Shown piece by piece: positions 33,723 through 42,147 of a DNA stretch of 64,000 bases. A model generated the notes under the pieces. That model made no database searches. It saw only the letters and a list, made by a program, of their open reading frames with translations, and was not told the DNA's origin. The translations under genes were made by a program, and so were the position numbers. Source of the DNA: Ampullimonas aquatilis (GTDB lineage Bacteria > Pseudomonadota > Gammaproteobacteria > Burkholderiales > Burkholderiaceae_D); assembly GCF_049675895.1 (NCBI RefSeq), contig NZ_CP183834.1, positions 1,798,001 to 1,862,000 of the forward strand, written 5' to 3'. The first letter of the stretch is position 1, and the number at the start of each line of letters is the position of its first letter.

Positions 33723-34252
33723 ATGCACTTCAGCAAACCACTCGTCATGCGGCCACAGCGCCACCTGCCGTGCTATCAAGCGTCACGAACACCACGCCGC
33801 TGACGCGCGTGTCGCTGGCGTTCGTTGTGCAGCGAATCAACCTCTATCTGCGTTTTGGCCATCCGGTACGCGAGCAGCAATTGGATCGCTGGCGACGCTG
33901 CGCAACCTTTCTGCCTGCTGCCATCTTCTGCCGCGTGCGCTGGGAGTCCAACGACTACGGCACGACACGCTGGCAGCTCATGGTGTTGCAAGCCTGTACC
34001 CCGCTCGATGCGGTGCAACGCATCGCCGGTGTCCAACCCGGCGCGCGCCTACTGCTGCACGCCGAAGGCGCGTTGCAAGTGCAATCGGTGCTGCCACTGA
34101 TCGACACCATCGAAGCGCTGGGCATTGATCCGGCGGCCGTGTCGCCCGCGTACTGGCGCACGCTGGGCAATCGATTATCCGCACGCCTACCATTGCCGCC
34201 CTACTCCGCTGAACGGCATGCAGCATTCCTCGCGGGTGAAGTGCTGCGATGA
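33719..34252 (+). CDS. DUF2840 protein
   Basis: The 177-residue DUF2840 protein ('TRVSLAFVVQRINLYLRFG', 'LPAAIFCRVRWESNDYGTTRW') occurs constantly between parA and the S26 peptidase in Tn4371-like elements, of unknown function. It overlaps both neighbours by four bases, so the par-DUF2840-peptidase block is one operon. Confidence 0.9.
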   Translation: MNALQQTTRHAATAPPAVLSSVTNTTPLTRVSLAFVVQRINLYLRFGHPVREQQLDRWRRCATFLPAAIFCRVRWESNDYGTTRWQLMVLQACTPLDAVQRIAGVQPGARLLLHAEGALQVQSVLPLIDTIEALGIDPAAVSPAYWRTLGNRLSARLPLPPYSAERHAAFLAGEVLR

Positions 34253-34767
34253 ACGCTCGTCGCCTGCTTGTCTCGCTTTTCACCGGCCTCGGCATTGCTG
34301 CGCTTGCTTGGCCGTCAGTGCATACGCCCGTTGCGCGCATCGTCTACAACCCTAGCAACAGCGTGCCGCGCGGCTGGTACCGCATCGGCTCGGCGGACTC
34401 ATTGCACGTCGGTAGCATTGTGCTGGCCCAGCTTCCGGCAGATGCCGCCGCACTGGCTGCGCAGCGCGGCTATCTGCCCGAGCACATCCCGCTGCTCAAG
34501 CGTATCGGCGCAATGGAACCACAGCTGGTGTGCATCGACGACCGCATCGCTCGCATCGACGGTGTGGCGGTAGCTCATGTCCGAGCAACAGATGGAAATG
34601 GCCGTCCACTGTCGGTCTGGCAGCAATGTCGGCGGCTTCGCAACGGCGAACTGTTCTTGCTCAGCAAGACGAATCCAGCATCGTTTGACAGCCGGTACTT
34701 CGGTCCCATTCCTGTCTCCGACGTGATCGGTAGCGCGCAGCCGTTATGGACGTGGAACGCTCCATGA
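34249..34767 (+). CDS. traF: S26-family signal peptidase, TraF-like
   Basis: This 172-residue protein has an N-terminal membrane helix (residues about 5-24), then the S26 serine in 'NPSNSVPRGWYRI' and the lysine in 'HIPLLKRIGAMEPQ'. Both fit TraF of IncP-type systems, which processes and cyclises the conjugative pilin TrbC. The pilin and the rest of the trb operon are missing from this window, so the peptidase may have lost its substrate. Confidence 0.88.
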   Translation: MNARRLLVSLFTGLGIAALAWPSVHTPVARIVYNPSNSVPRGWYRIGSADSLHVGSIVLAQLPADAAALAAQRGYLPEHIPLLKRIGAMEPQLVCIDDRIARIDGVAVAHVRATDGNGRPLSVWQQCRRLRNGELFLLSKTNPASFDSRYFGPIPVSDVIGSAQPLWTWNAP

Positions 34768-35086
34768 ACGTGCAGCGCTGCATGCCGTTCTTCGTGCAGT
34801 GTCACTGCACTTCGCTTGCACCACAGCCTGCGGCAGCGGTGCATCACCCGTGCAGACGATCGCACCCTGACCGTCGGGGTCGGTCGCGTCAGCGATCGGA
34901 AAAGACGGAGGGCAAGATAAAAGGACGCGGCACTTCGTCGCGTCGAAAGCCTTGTCTGCACGTGGGTTGGCGCGGCACGGGCTGCTTGTCGCGATGTGCC
35001 GCGCGCGGCGCGAAGGCTGCGCGAGCATTGAAGATGTTACGTGCTTCGTTCGTCGGGTTGCGCTGTACTGCGCCGGAGTCTGCATC
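34768..35086. other. Gap before the relaxase; candidate oriT region
   Basis: A 319-base gap lies between the peptidase and relaxase genes and contains several short inverted repeats (for example GACCGTCGGGGTC near 34879-34891, and GC-rich arms around 35000). Relaxase genes often lie next to their transfer origin, so oriT may be here. I cannot identify a nick site. Confidence 0.35.
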
Positions 35087-37045
35087 GTGAGTAATCGCGA
35101 AGATGATCGTTTTCGGGTACGGCCTGGCACGCCCAAGAACCGCCAGCAGAAGTTCGTTTCGCAGGTGCTGAAGGAGGTGAGCAAGGCCGGTGGCAAGTCG
35201 GGGCGCAAGTCAGGGGCGCGGCCTGGTGCACGCCTTGGGCGTGGGCACGTGGCCGCGCGTTTTACCGGCAGCACTGCGCAGCCGGGCTCACGGCGCGTCA
35301 CCATCAAGACGCGTCTGGTGAACCTCAAGCAGGCCGGGGGGCGCTCTACCACCACGCACCTACGCTACGTCGAGCGTGAAGGTGTGGGCCCGGCCGGTGA
35401 GCCAGGCCAAGCCTACGGACCGGCGACAGACAACACCGACCTGGCCGCCTTCGAGGAACGGGGACGAGAAGATAGGCACCAGTTCCGCTTCATTGTCTCG
35501 CCGGAGGATGCCGAGCAGCTCGACGAGCTGCGCACCTACACGCGACACCTGATGAGCCGTATGGAGGCCGACCTGGGAACGAACCTGGACTGGGTGGCCG
35601 TGAACCACTGGAACACCGACAACCCGCATACCCACGTCGTGCTGCGCGGCAAAGACGACACGGGGAAAGACCTGATCATTTCTAGCAACTACATCTCACA
35701 CGGCATGCGCGAGCGCGCCTCGGAATTGGCGACCGAATGGCTGGGGCCGCGCACCGAGCTGGAGATCCAGCGTACCTTGCTGCGCGAGGTCGATCAGGAG
35801 CGCTGGACCGGCCTGGACCGCACGCTGCAACGCGAAGCAAAGGATGGGCTGAACCATGTGGATCAGCCTGCTCTCGACCCGGAACTGCGGCAGCAGCGCG
35901 TGCTGCTGGTGGGTCGCTTGCAGCGGCTGCAACGCATGGGATTGGCGAGCGAGCAGCAGCCCGGCGTCTGGGTGGTTCACGCCGATACCGAACCCGTCTT
36001 GCGAGCGATGGGCGAACGCGGCGACATCATCCGCACCATGCTGCGGGCCATGGGCGGTGCGCAGCGCGACCTGGCCGTGTTTCAGCCAGAAGAAGAAAGC
36101 CGTTCCATTATCGGCCGGGTAGCCGGCAAAGGGCTTGCGGACGAGCTGTACGACAAGGGTTATTTGGTGGTCGATGGCATTGATGGCAAGGCGCACTACG
36201 TGGCATTGCCTGCCAAGACGGAGCTGGCGCAGTACCCGGTCGGTGCCGTGATCGAAGCACGCGGTTCAGCCGGATTCCGCGCGGCCGACAAGAACATCGT
36301 CGCGCTGGCAGTCGACGGCCTCTACCGTACCGATCATCACCTCGCCGTTGCCAAGTCGCGGGCTCAATCCCAGTCAACAGTCGAACGCGATCCGCACGAG
36401 GTGGTCAATGCCCATGTCCGGCGTTTGGAAGCACTGCGGCGGGCGGGCATTATTGAGCGCATCGCCGAGGGCGTCTGGCGCGTGCCAGCAGACCTGCTTG
36501 AGCAAGGTCGGCAATACGACAGGCAGCGGCTGGGTGGCGTATCGGTGGAACTACGTTCGCACTTGCCTATTGAGCGCCAGACTCGTGTGACCGGCGCGAC
36601 CTGGCTGGACCAGCAATTGATCGGTGGCGCCAGCGGTATCGCTGACAGCGGTTTCGGCAGTGAAGTGCGGGAAGCACTGCGGCGGCGCTCGGATTTTCTG
36701 ATCGAACAGGGGTTGGGTGAGCAACGCGGACAGCGCGTGATCCTGGCGCGCAACCTGCTCGCAACTTTGCGCAGCCGGGAACTGGCGAATGCTGCGCAGG
36801 ACATGGCGGCGGAGACCGGATTGCAATATCGGCCCACGATCGATGGCGAGCGGATCAGCGGTGTCTATCGCCGCAGCGTGATGCTCGCCAGTGGGCGCTT
36901 CGCCATGCTGGACGATGGCATCGGGTTCAGCCTGGTGCCATGGAAGCCGGTGATCGATCAGCGGCTTGGACAGTCGATAGTTGCAACGGTAAGAGGTGGC
37001 AGTGTGTCGTGGGAGATTGGACGGCAGCGTGGCCCCTCTGTCTGA
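35087..37045 (+). CDS. virD2: VirD2-like relaxase with DUF3363 domain
   Basis: The GTG at 35087 (GGAG site eight bases upstream) gives 652 residues. The three-His metal motif 'NPHTHVVLRG' lies about 180-190 residues in. The N-terminus carries the relaxase tyrosine region ('HLRYVEREG'), and the C-terminal half is DUF3363. It nicks oriT and leads the strand into the recipient. It is the standard relaxase of Tn4371-type elements, normally followed by traR, traG and trb genes, none of which is here. Confidence 0.88.
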   Translation: MSNREDDRFRVRPGTPKNRQQKFVSQVLKEVSKAGGKSGRKSGARPGARLGRGHVAARFTGSTAQPGSRRVTIKTRLVNLKQAGGRSTTTHLRYVEREGVGPAGEPGQAYGPATDNTDLAAFEERGREDRHQFRFIVSPEDAEQLDELRTYTRHLMSRMEADLGTNLDWVAVNHWNTDNPHTHVVLRGKDDTGKDLIISSNYISHGMRERASELATEWLGPRTELEIQRTLLREVDQERWTGLDRTLQREAKDGLNHVDQPALDPELRQQRVLLVGRLQRLQRMGLASEQQPGVWVVHADTEPVLRAMGERGDIIRTMLRAMGGAQRDLAVFQPEEESRSIIGRVAGKGLADELYDKGYLVVDGIDGKAHYVALPAKTELAQYPVGAVIEARGSAGFRAADKNIVALAVDGLYRTDHHLAVAKSRAQSQSTVERDPHEVVNAHVRRLEALRRAGIIERIAEGVWRVPADLLEQGRQYDRQRLGGVSVELRSHLPIERQTRVTGATWLDQQLIGGASGIADSGFGSEVREALRRRSDFLIEQGLGEQRGQRVILARNLLATLRSRELANAAQDMAAETGLQYRPTIDGERISGVYRRSVMLASGRFAMLDDGIGFSLVPWKPVIDQRLGQSIVATVRGGSVSWEIGRQRGPSV

Positions 37046-37432
37046 TTAATGTTTGCCCATCTGAACTTCGCTAACGAGCTATATATGACAGCTGGACGTG
37101 GTTGTTTACGAAGCACCCAAACCATATTTCTGAAGGCCAGCCACCATAAACCGTAGTGCTCTAAGCGTTTGCGTCAACGCCCGAGTACTGCGAGCGACTG
37201 CGTCCGCCGACGGTGAATATGTTCTGCGCTAGGTTCTGGAGGGCGAGGGTTTATGTCAGAAGGCAGTTAACGGTTACGCAGTGAGCCACCGATGGCCTGA
37301 GCCGGTGCAGCGTTCGCACCGGCGGTTAGGCGTTACTTTTCTCATGTTTCGTCAGAGTTTTTTGGTTGAAATACAAGGAATAGTTCTTGGGTCGGATTTA
37401 ACTTTTCAATCTCTAGCGGTCACAGTAACCGG
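37046..37432. other. Gap after the relaxase, with a strong hairpin
   Basis: No gene is supported in about 390 bases. GCCGGTGC and GCACCGGC arms at about 37301-37323 form a perfect hairpin, followed by GTTAGGC. This is the junction where the Tn4371-type backbone stops, but I see no repeat or IS end. Confidence 0.4.
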
Positions 37433-37768
37433 CTATCCGAACGCCGTTGGATCAAGGCCCTCTACTATGACGACCGACCCTCCATCCGTGAGTTCGTTGA
37501 TGCGAAGCATTCGGAGTGGCGTGTAGGCAGCTGAATTGTAAAATTCAGTGGCCTTTGCTTTGCTAGGAAAACGAATGACCACAGTCCAATTGCAATCCCA
37601 CTGACCTTCTAATACGTCTGTAGCGGCTGATGCAACTTGGACTTCGGCTCCTATCTCGTTGAGCTGCACGATCGCGGGCATACCATAACGCTGCATGTAT
37701 TCTTCTGTGTTCTTTACACGTAGCGTTGCAATCAGATATCCATTGATGGTTGGCGAGTTCAATATCAT
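37433..37768 (-). CDS. DUF1330-family protein
   Basis: This 111-residue ferredoxin-like DUF1330 protein has 'GYLIATLRVKNTEEYMQRYG' and 'VVIRFPSKAKATEFYNSAAY'. Family members are small dimeric alpha+beta proteins, possibly monooxygenase-like, without an assigned reaction. AAGGAG lies immediately before the first ATG, so translation may start at the TTG six bases in. It is near the SDR gene but separated from it by about 120 bases. Confidence 0.8.
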   Translation of the reverse strand: MILNSPTINGYLIATLRVKNTEEYMQRYGMPAIVQLNEIGAEVQVASAATDVLEGQWDCNWTVVIRFPSKAKATEFYNSAAYTPLRMLRINELTDGGSVVIVEGLDPTAFG

Positions 37769-37891
37769 CTCCTTATTAGACTTTCGACGCTATTTACTGA
37801 AAATATGTTGCCATGACGCATGCGGTCTGCACCATGGGGCTATCCCCGCCAGGGAGCGGGAAGGCCAGCATTACTAACAGGCAAAGCATGT

Positions 37892-38686
37892 CTACGCAAT
37901 CGCCCGCACCACCCCACCGTCAACTCGCAGCGCCGCCCCGGTCGTTGCCGACGCCCGTGCACTACAGACATACACAATCATCGCCGCTACCTCGTCTGGT
38001 GTTGTGAATCGCTGGAGCACTGAGGAAGGGCGAGCCGTCGCGAAGAACTCCCGTTCCACGGTGGCGACGTCAATGCCGCGGCTCGCCGCCATCTGCGCAA
38101 CGAATCCGCCAACGCCTTCCGAGGTGGTGGGCCCGGGCAGTACGCTGTTGACCGTGACACCGGTACCGGCGAGCGTCTCGGCGAGCCCGCGCGCCACGGC
38201 GAGTTGTGCGGTCTTGGTCACACCGTAGTGGACCATCTCAGTTGGAATCTGAAGGGCCGATTCGCTCGAAACAAAGACGATCCGCCCCCAGTTGCGCGAT
38301 CGCATTCCGCGCACATAGTGACGCGAGAGCCGGACGCCGCTGAGGACGTTGGTTTCGAAGAAACGAAGCCAATCGTCATCCGCAATATCTTCGAACGATT
38401 TCTGCTCGAAGATGCCGAGGTTGTTGACCAACACATCCACCTCCGGCAGTTGGCCAACCAAGGCCTCGCAGCCTTTGCTGCTGCTCAGATCGGCTGCGAT
38501 CCCGGCAATGGTCGCTCCGGGAAAGTCACGTCGTAGCTCATTCATCGCGCTGTCGACGCGCGCCTGAGTCCGACCGTTCACAGTGACGTCAGCACCTTCT
38601 GCAGCCAGCGCACGTGCTGTTGCGAATCCGATCCCGACCGTTGATCCCGTCACGAGCGCCCGTTTTCCCTTCAGTCCTAGATCCAC
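37892..38686 (-). CDS. Short-chain dehydrogenase/reductase
   Basis: The GTG start at 38686 has a GGGAG site. The 264-residue protein has 'TGSTVGIGFATA' (about residues 14-25), 'NNLG' near 88 and 'YGVTKTAQLAVA' (Tyr-x3-Lys near 153-157). It is a classical NAD(P)-dependent oxidoreductase of the FabG-like group. Substrate unknown. The sequence just before the start contains an imperfect palindrome (AATGGC...GCCATT, about 38711-38734) that could bind a regulator. Confidence 0.87.
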   Translation of the reverse strand: MDLGLKGKRALVTGSTVGIGFATARALAAEGADVTVNGRTQARVDSAMNELRRDFPGATIAGIAADLSSSKGCEALVGQLPEVDVLVNNLGIFEQKSFEDIADDDWLRFFETNVLSGVRLSRHYVRGMRSRNWGRIVFVSSESALQIPTEMVHYGVTKTAQLAVARGLAETLAGTGVTVNSVLPGPTTSEGVGGFVAQMAASRGIDVATVEREFFATARPSSVLQRFTTPDEVAAMIVYVCSARASATTGAALRVDGGVVRAIA

Positions 38687-39206
38687 GATAGCTCTCCCAC
38701 TCGATTATTACAATGGCCTTGTAAGCCTTGCCATTATTGGGTTTCATCAGATTTACCCCTCTCAATACCGTCACCGATACCGTCTCCAGAAGAATACTTA
38801 GTGTTCATGCGGGTTTCCGGGCGATGACGAAAAACTGATCTCGTACTGACTATTCAAGACTATTGGTTCTGAAACCGCTCTCAAGCGTTGAAATAGTAGC
38901 CGACAGCAGATCAAGCGCACGTGAATACCGACGAGATTTTCACCCCGCTGATACCGTCACGAATGCCAAAACGGATAGTGCAGTCCGTACGCTGCTCCAA
39001 TCCCGCCAATGAATCCGCCACTGATAATACTGCAATGGCGACACGATTAATCTCGGGCGTTTCGGTGCAGGCAATATGGAAGCAACCGGCCACTATGCTG
39101 CCGGTTAGGCAGGCCCGACAACGGCCAGACCGTCGTGTCCCGCGATCTGCTGGAGGCCACCGACTGGCGGCGCGTTCCGGAGGCTTTCCAGCCTCGCAAG
39201 TAACGA
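38687..39206. other. Gap with SDR promoter and a possible gene remnant
   Basis: A 520-base gap between minus-strand genes. The left part is the SDR promoter. A plus-strand tail at about 39117-39203 reads 'DNGQTVVSRDLLEATDWRRV' and ends in a stop, and may be the last residues of a lost gene. It has no start in frame and I do not call it. Confidence 0.35.
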
Positions 39207-40715
39207 TCATGTCATCACTTTCCGCGCTGCCAGTTTTGCCTCAAGCAGACGATAGGCCAGCTTCTCATCGAGCTTCGGGAGGTTCGGTTCGTACTGCAAG
39301 AGATCAGCCAGCACCGGCGTCACAACATCGAACAGCGCCGACAGCAGCGCTTCGCCGACTGCACGCGGCTCTGCAAGATCCTCCAGCAGCCCCGACATTT
39401 CGCCGTGGGCGAGCTTGTTGCGGCCTTCTCGATAGACCTTGTGGACGGCGGTATCCACCGTGAGCGCGCCCTCGGGCACGGTCTCCCCCTCAGGCCTGAG
39501 CGCAGTCTCGGCGAAGCTTTTCATATCGTTCGCCTTGCCGCCTGCGCCCGATAGCCCGTCAGCGGCACAGCCATAGTTGACCACTGCCATGAAGTCGGAA
39601 GCCTCGCGACGAGCTTCACCGACCCAGTACAGCGCATTGGCCCAGCGTTCGACGAGATGCAGCGCATGTCCGCTTCGCCGTCCATCGACGTAGTGCTGCA
39701 AGATGCACCCGGCGGCATCCAGGAAGGATTGCTCGCCCGCCATCTTGGCAGCCAGCGCACCCGGACGTCCGCCAAGGCCAGGCATCTGTACGCTCGACCC
39801 ACGCAATATCCGGCCGTCCAGCGTGGTCGCGAACCGGTCCTCTACAAAAAGATGCTGCCGGCCGGCTTTCGTAAATCGTCGCGCATCCTCGACCTGGAAC
39901 CTCAGTCCGATTGCGTCAATCGCAAGTCCCACCACCACCGACGCTTTGAAATGAGACCGCGCATGCTCATGCCCTTCCATCCGGATGGTCGCTACCCAGC
40001 TGTAATGGCGCAGCGTACGCAGAACGTCCAACGCATGCGACGCACGGCGGCCACCCTCGGTGGCAGCTGATCGAGTGGTCAACTCCTCCATGTCCAGTTC
40101 ACGGGCCTCGAACTGGCGGATGAGCTCGCGGACCTCCGAGTCCTTGACAAAGGAATCGAGCCACTCCGCTCTCGGCAGGAACCGCACTGGCCCCACGGCG
40201 AATGCCGGCACAGCCTGATCAGAGTGAAACAGATGGCAAGGGATATGCCGGTCGACGTCGGGACTCGCGCTGGCGGCCAGTTGCTGCAAGCGCGCTTGGT
40301 AGTCGTCGGCGAGCACAGCATAAAAATCGTCACCGAGCAGCACGTCGTGCTCATTCTGGCCGTCCGGTACTGTTGGAAGGCGCGATTGGCAGTCGCGAAG
40401 CGTGTCCCCGATGGCCTGGAACGAGAGATTCATGAAGGCCTCCCGATCAATCGTCTGGCGCAGGGCTTCGCGTGATTTCCAGTTTTGCTGTGACAGCAAG
40501 TGAGCCGCGTCCACGCCGACTTGCGTGACCGGATACTGACCGCCTTGCGACACCGGAATGGCAAGTGGAACCAATGGGTTCGCGCTGAGGGCATGCCATT
40601 GAGCAAAGGTCATCGCCTTCGCCTTGATCACGTCCTCGACGATCGTCTCCATGAGCTTTCCAGCGGGCGTCTCTGTTGCACCGCCCGAGCTTGCAAACTT
40701 GTTCTCTCTTGCCAT
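39207..40715 (-). CDS. Apea-like HEPN protein, last gene of the second defence block
   Basis: In this 502-residue protein the C-terminal helical domain holds 'RNKLAHG' at residues 432-438, the RNxxxH signature of HEPN ribonucleases (Apea type). The first 330 residues are an unassigned sensor-like region. HEPN proteins cut RNA when released from inhibition. The gene is 13 bases after the UvrD-like helicase stop, so it belongs to that operon and is a candidate effector. Canonical two-gene Gabija has no HEPN protein. Confidence 0.72.
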   Translation of the reverse strand: MARENKFASSGGATETPAGKLMETIVEDVIKAKAMTFAQWHALSANPLVPLAIPVSQGGQYPVTQVGVDAAHLLSQQNWKSREALRQTIDREAFMNLSFQAIGDTLRDCQSRLPTVPDGQNEHDVLLGDDFYAVLADDYQARLQQLAASASPDVDRHIPCHLFHSDQAVPAFAVGPVRFLPRAEWLDSFVKDSEVRELIRQFEARELDMEELTTRSAATEGGRRASHALDVLRTLRHYSWVATIRMEGHEHARSHFKASVVVGLAIDAIGLRFQVEDARRFTKAGRQHLFVEDRFATTLDGRILRGSSVQMPGLGGRPGALAAKMAGEQSFLDAAGCILQHYVDGRRSGHALHLVERWANALYWVGEARREASDFMAVVNYGCAADGLSGAGGKANDMKSFAETALRPEGETVPEGALTVDTAVHKVYREGRNKLAHGEMSGLLEDLAEPRAVGEALLSALFDVVTPVLADLLQYEPNLPKLDEKLAYRLLEAKLAARKVMT

Positions 40716-40728
40716 TTTCCCTTCCTAC

Positions 40729-42147
40729 TTAGCCCAATATGGGGCTGGCGCTACACACAACCAGCTTCATTGATCCGCGGGTCATGGCCACATATAAGTG
40801 CTGTGCGCTCATGCCCTCCGTATTCAGCACCACCGCCACTTCCGCCTCCAGCCCTTTGAGCAGCAGCGTGCTGCCGACTGCACGCTTGGGCAACGGGCGG
40901 CCCAACAATCGGTTCTCTTCGCGCACGCGCCTAGCAGCCTCCGCAAGCGGGACGTTTCCTGCCGAAGCGCCACGCAGCGCCTTGAGCACGCCGTAAAGAA
41001 TGGCGGGCCGATGCACGCGCACGTTCGGCATCTCACGCAGCTCTGACAGCAGTGTTGCGGCTGCGGCGATGCAGGGGGCGCGCTGGAACGCCAAGGCACA
41101 GCTCTCCGCTGCGGACGGCGGATTCCTTGCGGTTCCTCGGGCCAACGACTCCAGACGCCGTGTCAGCTCTGCGACACCCACGTTGGTCATGACGCTTTGC
41201 GCCAGCGCAAGCAACTGCCCCATGGCCCCCGCAGACGCAACATCGAAACTATTACCGAAGGCGATGAGGTCTTGCAAATCAACTGCCTCAACGGTCGAGG
41301 CCCCTGGCGTCTGGCTTGCAAAGTTCTGCTGGCTCGAACGGTTACGGCTGTCCGCGATGATCAGCACGCGCCCGTCGGCGGTGGGCGGCAGCGTCCGCGC
41401 GGCAGCCAGTCGCTGCGGGTGGTCGTTGGGCGGGATGGTCTGAACCCACGTCACATGTGCTGGTGGCCCGGTGCGCAGATCCACCGACTGACCAGCCACC
41501 AACAGGCGGCGAACCTCCAGCAGCCATTGTCCGAGTGCTTCCGCACCGGCACTGCGCCACCGCCACGGTGTGGCCAGTTCCGCCACGACCGGGAAATGCG
41601 CGCACACTTGCTGCTCCCAGTTGGCCAACGCGTTGCCACCGAACCCGAAGATGCCCTGCATCGGATCGCCAAGCACGCAGGCCGGCAGAATCAGCGAGAG
41701 AAAGTAGATGAGATAGTGCTGAGGCACCGAACAGTCCTGGTACTCGTCAACAATGAGGTGCGTGTAGGACGCTTTCAGAACCTCGCTGACGTGCCCGGCC
41801 TGCAACAGCTTCCAGGCGAATTCGCGGATCGCCGGGTAGTCTCGCGCCGGCGTGGCGAGCCGCAGGATGTCCGGGTCGTGACCGCTGCGACCCGGAAAGC
41901 TCGCAATCAACCGAATGGCCCAGCCGTCGATGGTGCTCAATCGATAGGCACTGTGCGGCACACCGGCACGGTCCAGCCGGCCACGAAGTGCCGCCACGCC
42001 AGCATTCGTGTGCGTGAGCACGAGGATGGGTTTGCGACCTCGGTGAGCGGCCAGGGCGTGGGCGATCAACTGTGTCTTGCCGCACCCGGCCGGTGCCGTA
42101 ACGGTACCGCGGGCAATCGCGCGCAGGTCGATTTCAGCGGGGCCCAT
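40729..42147 (-). CDS. Compact UvrD-like helicase (GajB-like)
   Basis: This 472-residue superfamily 1 helicase has Walker A 'APAGCGKTQLI' (about residues 18-28), motif II 'LIVDEYQDCSVPQH', 'VLGDPMQGIFGF' and motif VI 'HLYVAMTRG'. The size is close to GajB. It overlaps the OLD nuclease gene by 14 bases, the arrangement expected for a Gabija-like pair. It shares only the helicase motifs with the helicase at 15849, so the two pairs were acquired separately. Confidence 0.87.
   Translation of the reverse strand: MGPAEIDLRAIARGTVTAPAGCGKTQLIAHALAAHRGRKPILVLTHTNAGVAALRGRLDRAGVPHSAYRLSTIDGWAIRLIASFPGRSGHDPDILRLATPARDYPAIREFAWKLLQAGHVSEVLKASYTHLIVDEYQDCSVPQHYLIYFLSLILPACVLGDPMQGIFGFGGNALANWEQQVCAHFPVVAELATPWRWRSAGAEALGQWLLEVRRLLVAGQSVDLRTGPPAHVTWVQTIPPNDHPQRLAAARTLPPTADGRVLIIADSRNRSSQQNFASQTPGASTVEAVDLQDLIAFGNSFDVASAGAMGQLLALAQSVMTNVGVAELTRRLESLARGTARNPPSAAESCALAFQRAPCIAAAATLLSELREMPNVRVHRPAILYGVLKALRGASAGNVPLAEAARRVREENRLLGRPLPKRAVGSTLLLKGLEAEVAVVLNTEGMSAQHLYVAMTRGSMKLVVCSASPILG

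Noticed and set aside
37301..37333. attC-like hairpin followed by GTTAGGC near the DUF1330 gene
   Set aside because: GCCTAAC on the minus strand matches one integron core site, but no matching GTTRRRY partner occurs at the right distance, so a gene cassette is not supported.
38690..38712. Second guaA-like sequence (GAGTGGGAG) before the SDR gene
   Set aside because: Only nine bases match, no stop in the GuaA frame, and it is explained by the SDR ribosome site.
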